Shown here: positions 63,212 to 64,000 of the stretch, in pieces | How the letters are laid out: each line of letters opens with the position of its first letter | Numbering within the stretch: position 1 is the first letter of the stretch | Assembly (NCBI RefSeq): GCF_000756715.1 | Contig: NZ_CCSE01000001.1 | Coordinates: forward strand, 1,178,001-1,242,000 | DNA: 64,000 bases | Source: Jeotgalicoccus saudimassiliensis | GTDB taxonomy: Bacteria > Bacillota > Bacilli > Staphylococcales > Salinicoccaceae | Direction of reading: 5' to 3' | Notes under the pieces: generated by a model | Database searches by the model: none | What the model saw: only the letters and a program-made list of their open reading frames with translations | What the model was told of the DNA's origin: nothing | Program-made: the position numbers and the translations under genes

Positions 63212-64000
63212 CTACTCTTTAGAGTGAATCATGTCCTCCGGTCTGATCCATTCATCATACTGAGCTTCTGTCAGTAACCCCGAATCGAGTGCAGACTCTT
63301 TCAGCGTGATTCCTTTAGCATGTGCATTCTTCGCAATTTTCGCAGCATTTTCGTATCCGATGTGCGGATTTAATGCTGTAACGAGCATCAGCGAGTTATT
63401 CAGGAATCTGTCGATATTTTCGTGAATCGGCTTAATTCCTACAGCACACTTATCGTTAAATGTATTCATTCCGTCAGACAGCAGATAAATTGACTGCAGC
63501 GTGTTAAATAAAATAACCGGCTTGAATACGTTCAGTTCGAAGTTACCCTGAGATGCACCGAAGCTTACAGCAGTATCGTTTCCGAATACCTGTGCAACGA
63601 CCATCGTCAGCATTTCCGACTGTGTCGGGTTAACTTTACCAGGCATGATTGAAGAACCCGGTTCGTTTGATGGTATTTCAATTTCTGCTAGACCCGCACG
63701 CGGACCTGATGCAAGCCATCTCACGTCGTTGGCAATCTTCATTAAGTCTGCAGCCAATGCTTTTAATGCACCATGTACGTACACGACTTCATCATAAGAA
63801 GATAAAGCGTGGAACTTGTTAGGTGATGAGACAAAATTCAGACCTGTCTGTTTTGAAATCTGTGCTGCCACTCTGTCCCCAAACTCAGGATGAGCATTTA
63901 ATCCTGTACCTACAGCAGTTCCGCCGATAGCAAGGTTTTCAAGCTGTTTCTTGGACTGTTCAATCATCTCTTTGGATTTTTCAAGCATGTAAGCCCAGCC
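63212..64000 (-). CDS. fumC: fumarate hydratase class II (3' part, cut by the window edge)
   Basis: C-terminal portion of the TCA-cycle fumarase (fumarate to malate); the 5' end lies beyond base 64000. The fumarase/aspartase signature [16 protein letters not shown] is present. The upstream [16 protein letters not shown] and the C-terminal [15 protein letters not shown] match FumC. The first in-frame ATG inside the window (63988) is internal, not a start. It is 10 bp upstream of ppx. Confidence 0.94.
   Translation of the reverse strand, partial: GWAYMLEKSKEMIEQSKKQLENLAIGGTAVGTGLNAHPEFGDRVAAQISKQTGLNFVSSPNKFHALSSYDEVVYVHGALKALAADLMKIANDVRWLASGPRAGLAEIEIPSNEPGSSIMPGKVNPTQSEMLTMVVAQVFGNDTAVSFGASQGNFELNVFKPVILFNTLQSIYLLSDGMNTFNDKCAVGIKPIHENIDRFLNNSLMLVTALNPHIGYENAAKIAKNAHAKGITLKESALDSGLLTEAQYDEWIRPEDMIHSKE

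Overview
The window is a stretch of core chromosome from a low-to-moderate G+C Firmicute of the family Staphylococcaceae. The evidence is the fadX-E-D-B-A fatty-acid degradation order, a TRAP/HmoB-family gene beside hemEHY and ecsAB, a GdpS-type diguanylate cyclase, an AirSR-type two-component system and a comK-IDEAL-lplA neighbourhood. Acidic tails on several exported proteins fit a salt-tolerant relative of Staphylococcus such as Jeotgalicoccus or Salinicoccus; the genus is my inference. No insertion sequence, prophage or CRISPR array is visible.

Layout. 1-2.7 kb: pckA, a NUDIX hydrolase and yidD. 2.7-9.8 kb: menaquinone genes menF-D-H-B-E on the minus strand with menA divergent. 9.9-13.6 kb: small exported or membrane proteins, a BASS/ACR3-like transporter and the first 41-bp repeat array. 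13.7-19.9 kb: an overlapping four-gene operon (receiver protein, membrane HEAT-like protein, processive GT2 synthase, exported glycoside hydrolase) divergent from a GGEEF-domain cyclase, probably an exopolysaccharide system. 19.9-27.8 kb: fad operon with a CcpA site on its promoter. 28.2-28.9 kb: seven tRNA genes. 29-35.2 kb: MerR/TipAS regulator, nuclease, YodB/CatR-type regulator divergent from a dioxygenase, a candidate Fur-controlled small RNA, cold-shock protein, deoxynucleoside kinase, C45 hydrolase and a small hypothetical protein. 35.3-38.3 kb: two tRNAs, comK, an IDEAL-domain gene, the second 41-bp array and lplA. 38.4-44.9 kb: hemEHY, TRAP, ecsAB, hit. 44.9-53.6 kb: ytxH-like, prsA, the third 41-bp array, yhaM-yhaN-yhaO, yheA, yheB. 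53.7-64 kb: XRE regulator, gltT, airSR, a disulfide-exchange pair, rluA, ppk, ppx and the 3' part of fumC.

Three things stand out. (1) Three minisatellite arrays have different unit sequences but exactly the same 41-bp period; each unit can form a hairpin, and each array sits between two converging genes and inside their facing terminators. (2) The receiver/HEAT/GT2/GH operon next to a diguanylate cyclase looks like an uncharacterised regulated exopolysaccharide machine, in a family where cyclic-di-GMP signalling is thought to be largely absent. (3) A roughly 130-nt transcription unit at 31.93-32.10 kb has a consensus promoter, a near-perfect Fur box at its start site, a C-rich hairpin loop and a terminator, resembling iron-sparing sRNAs of the IsrR kind.
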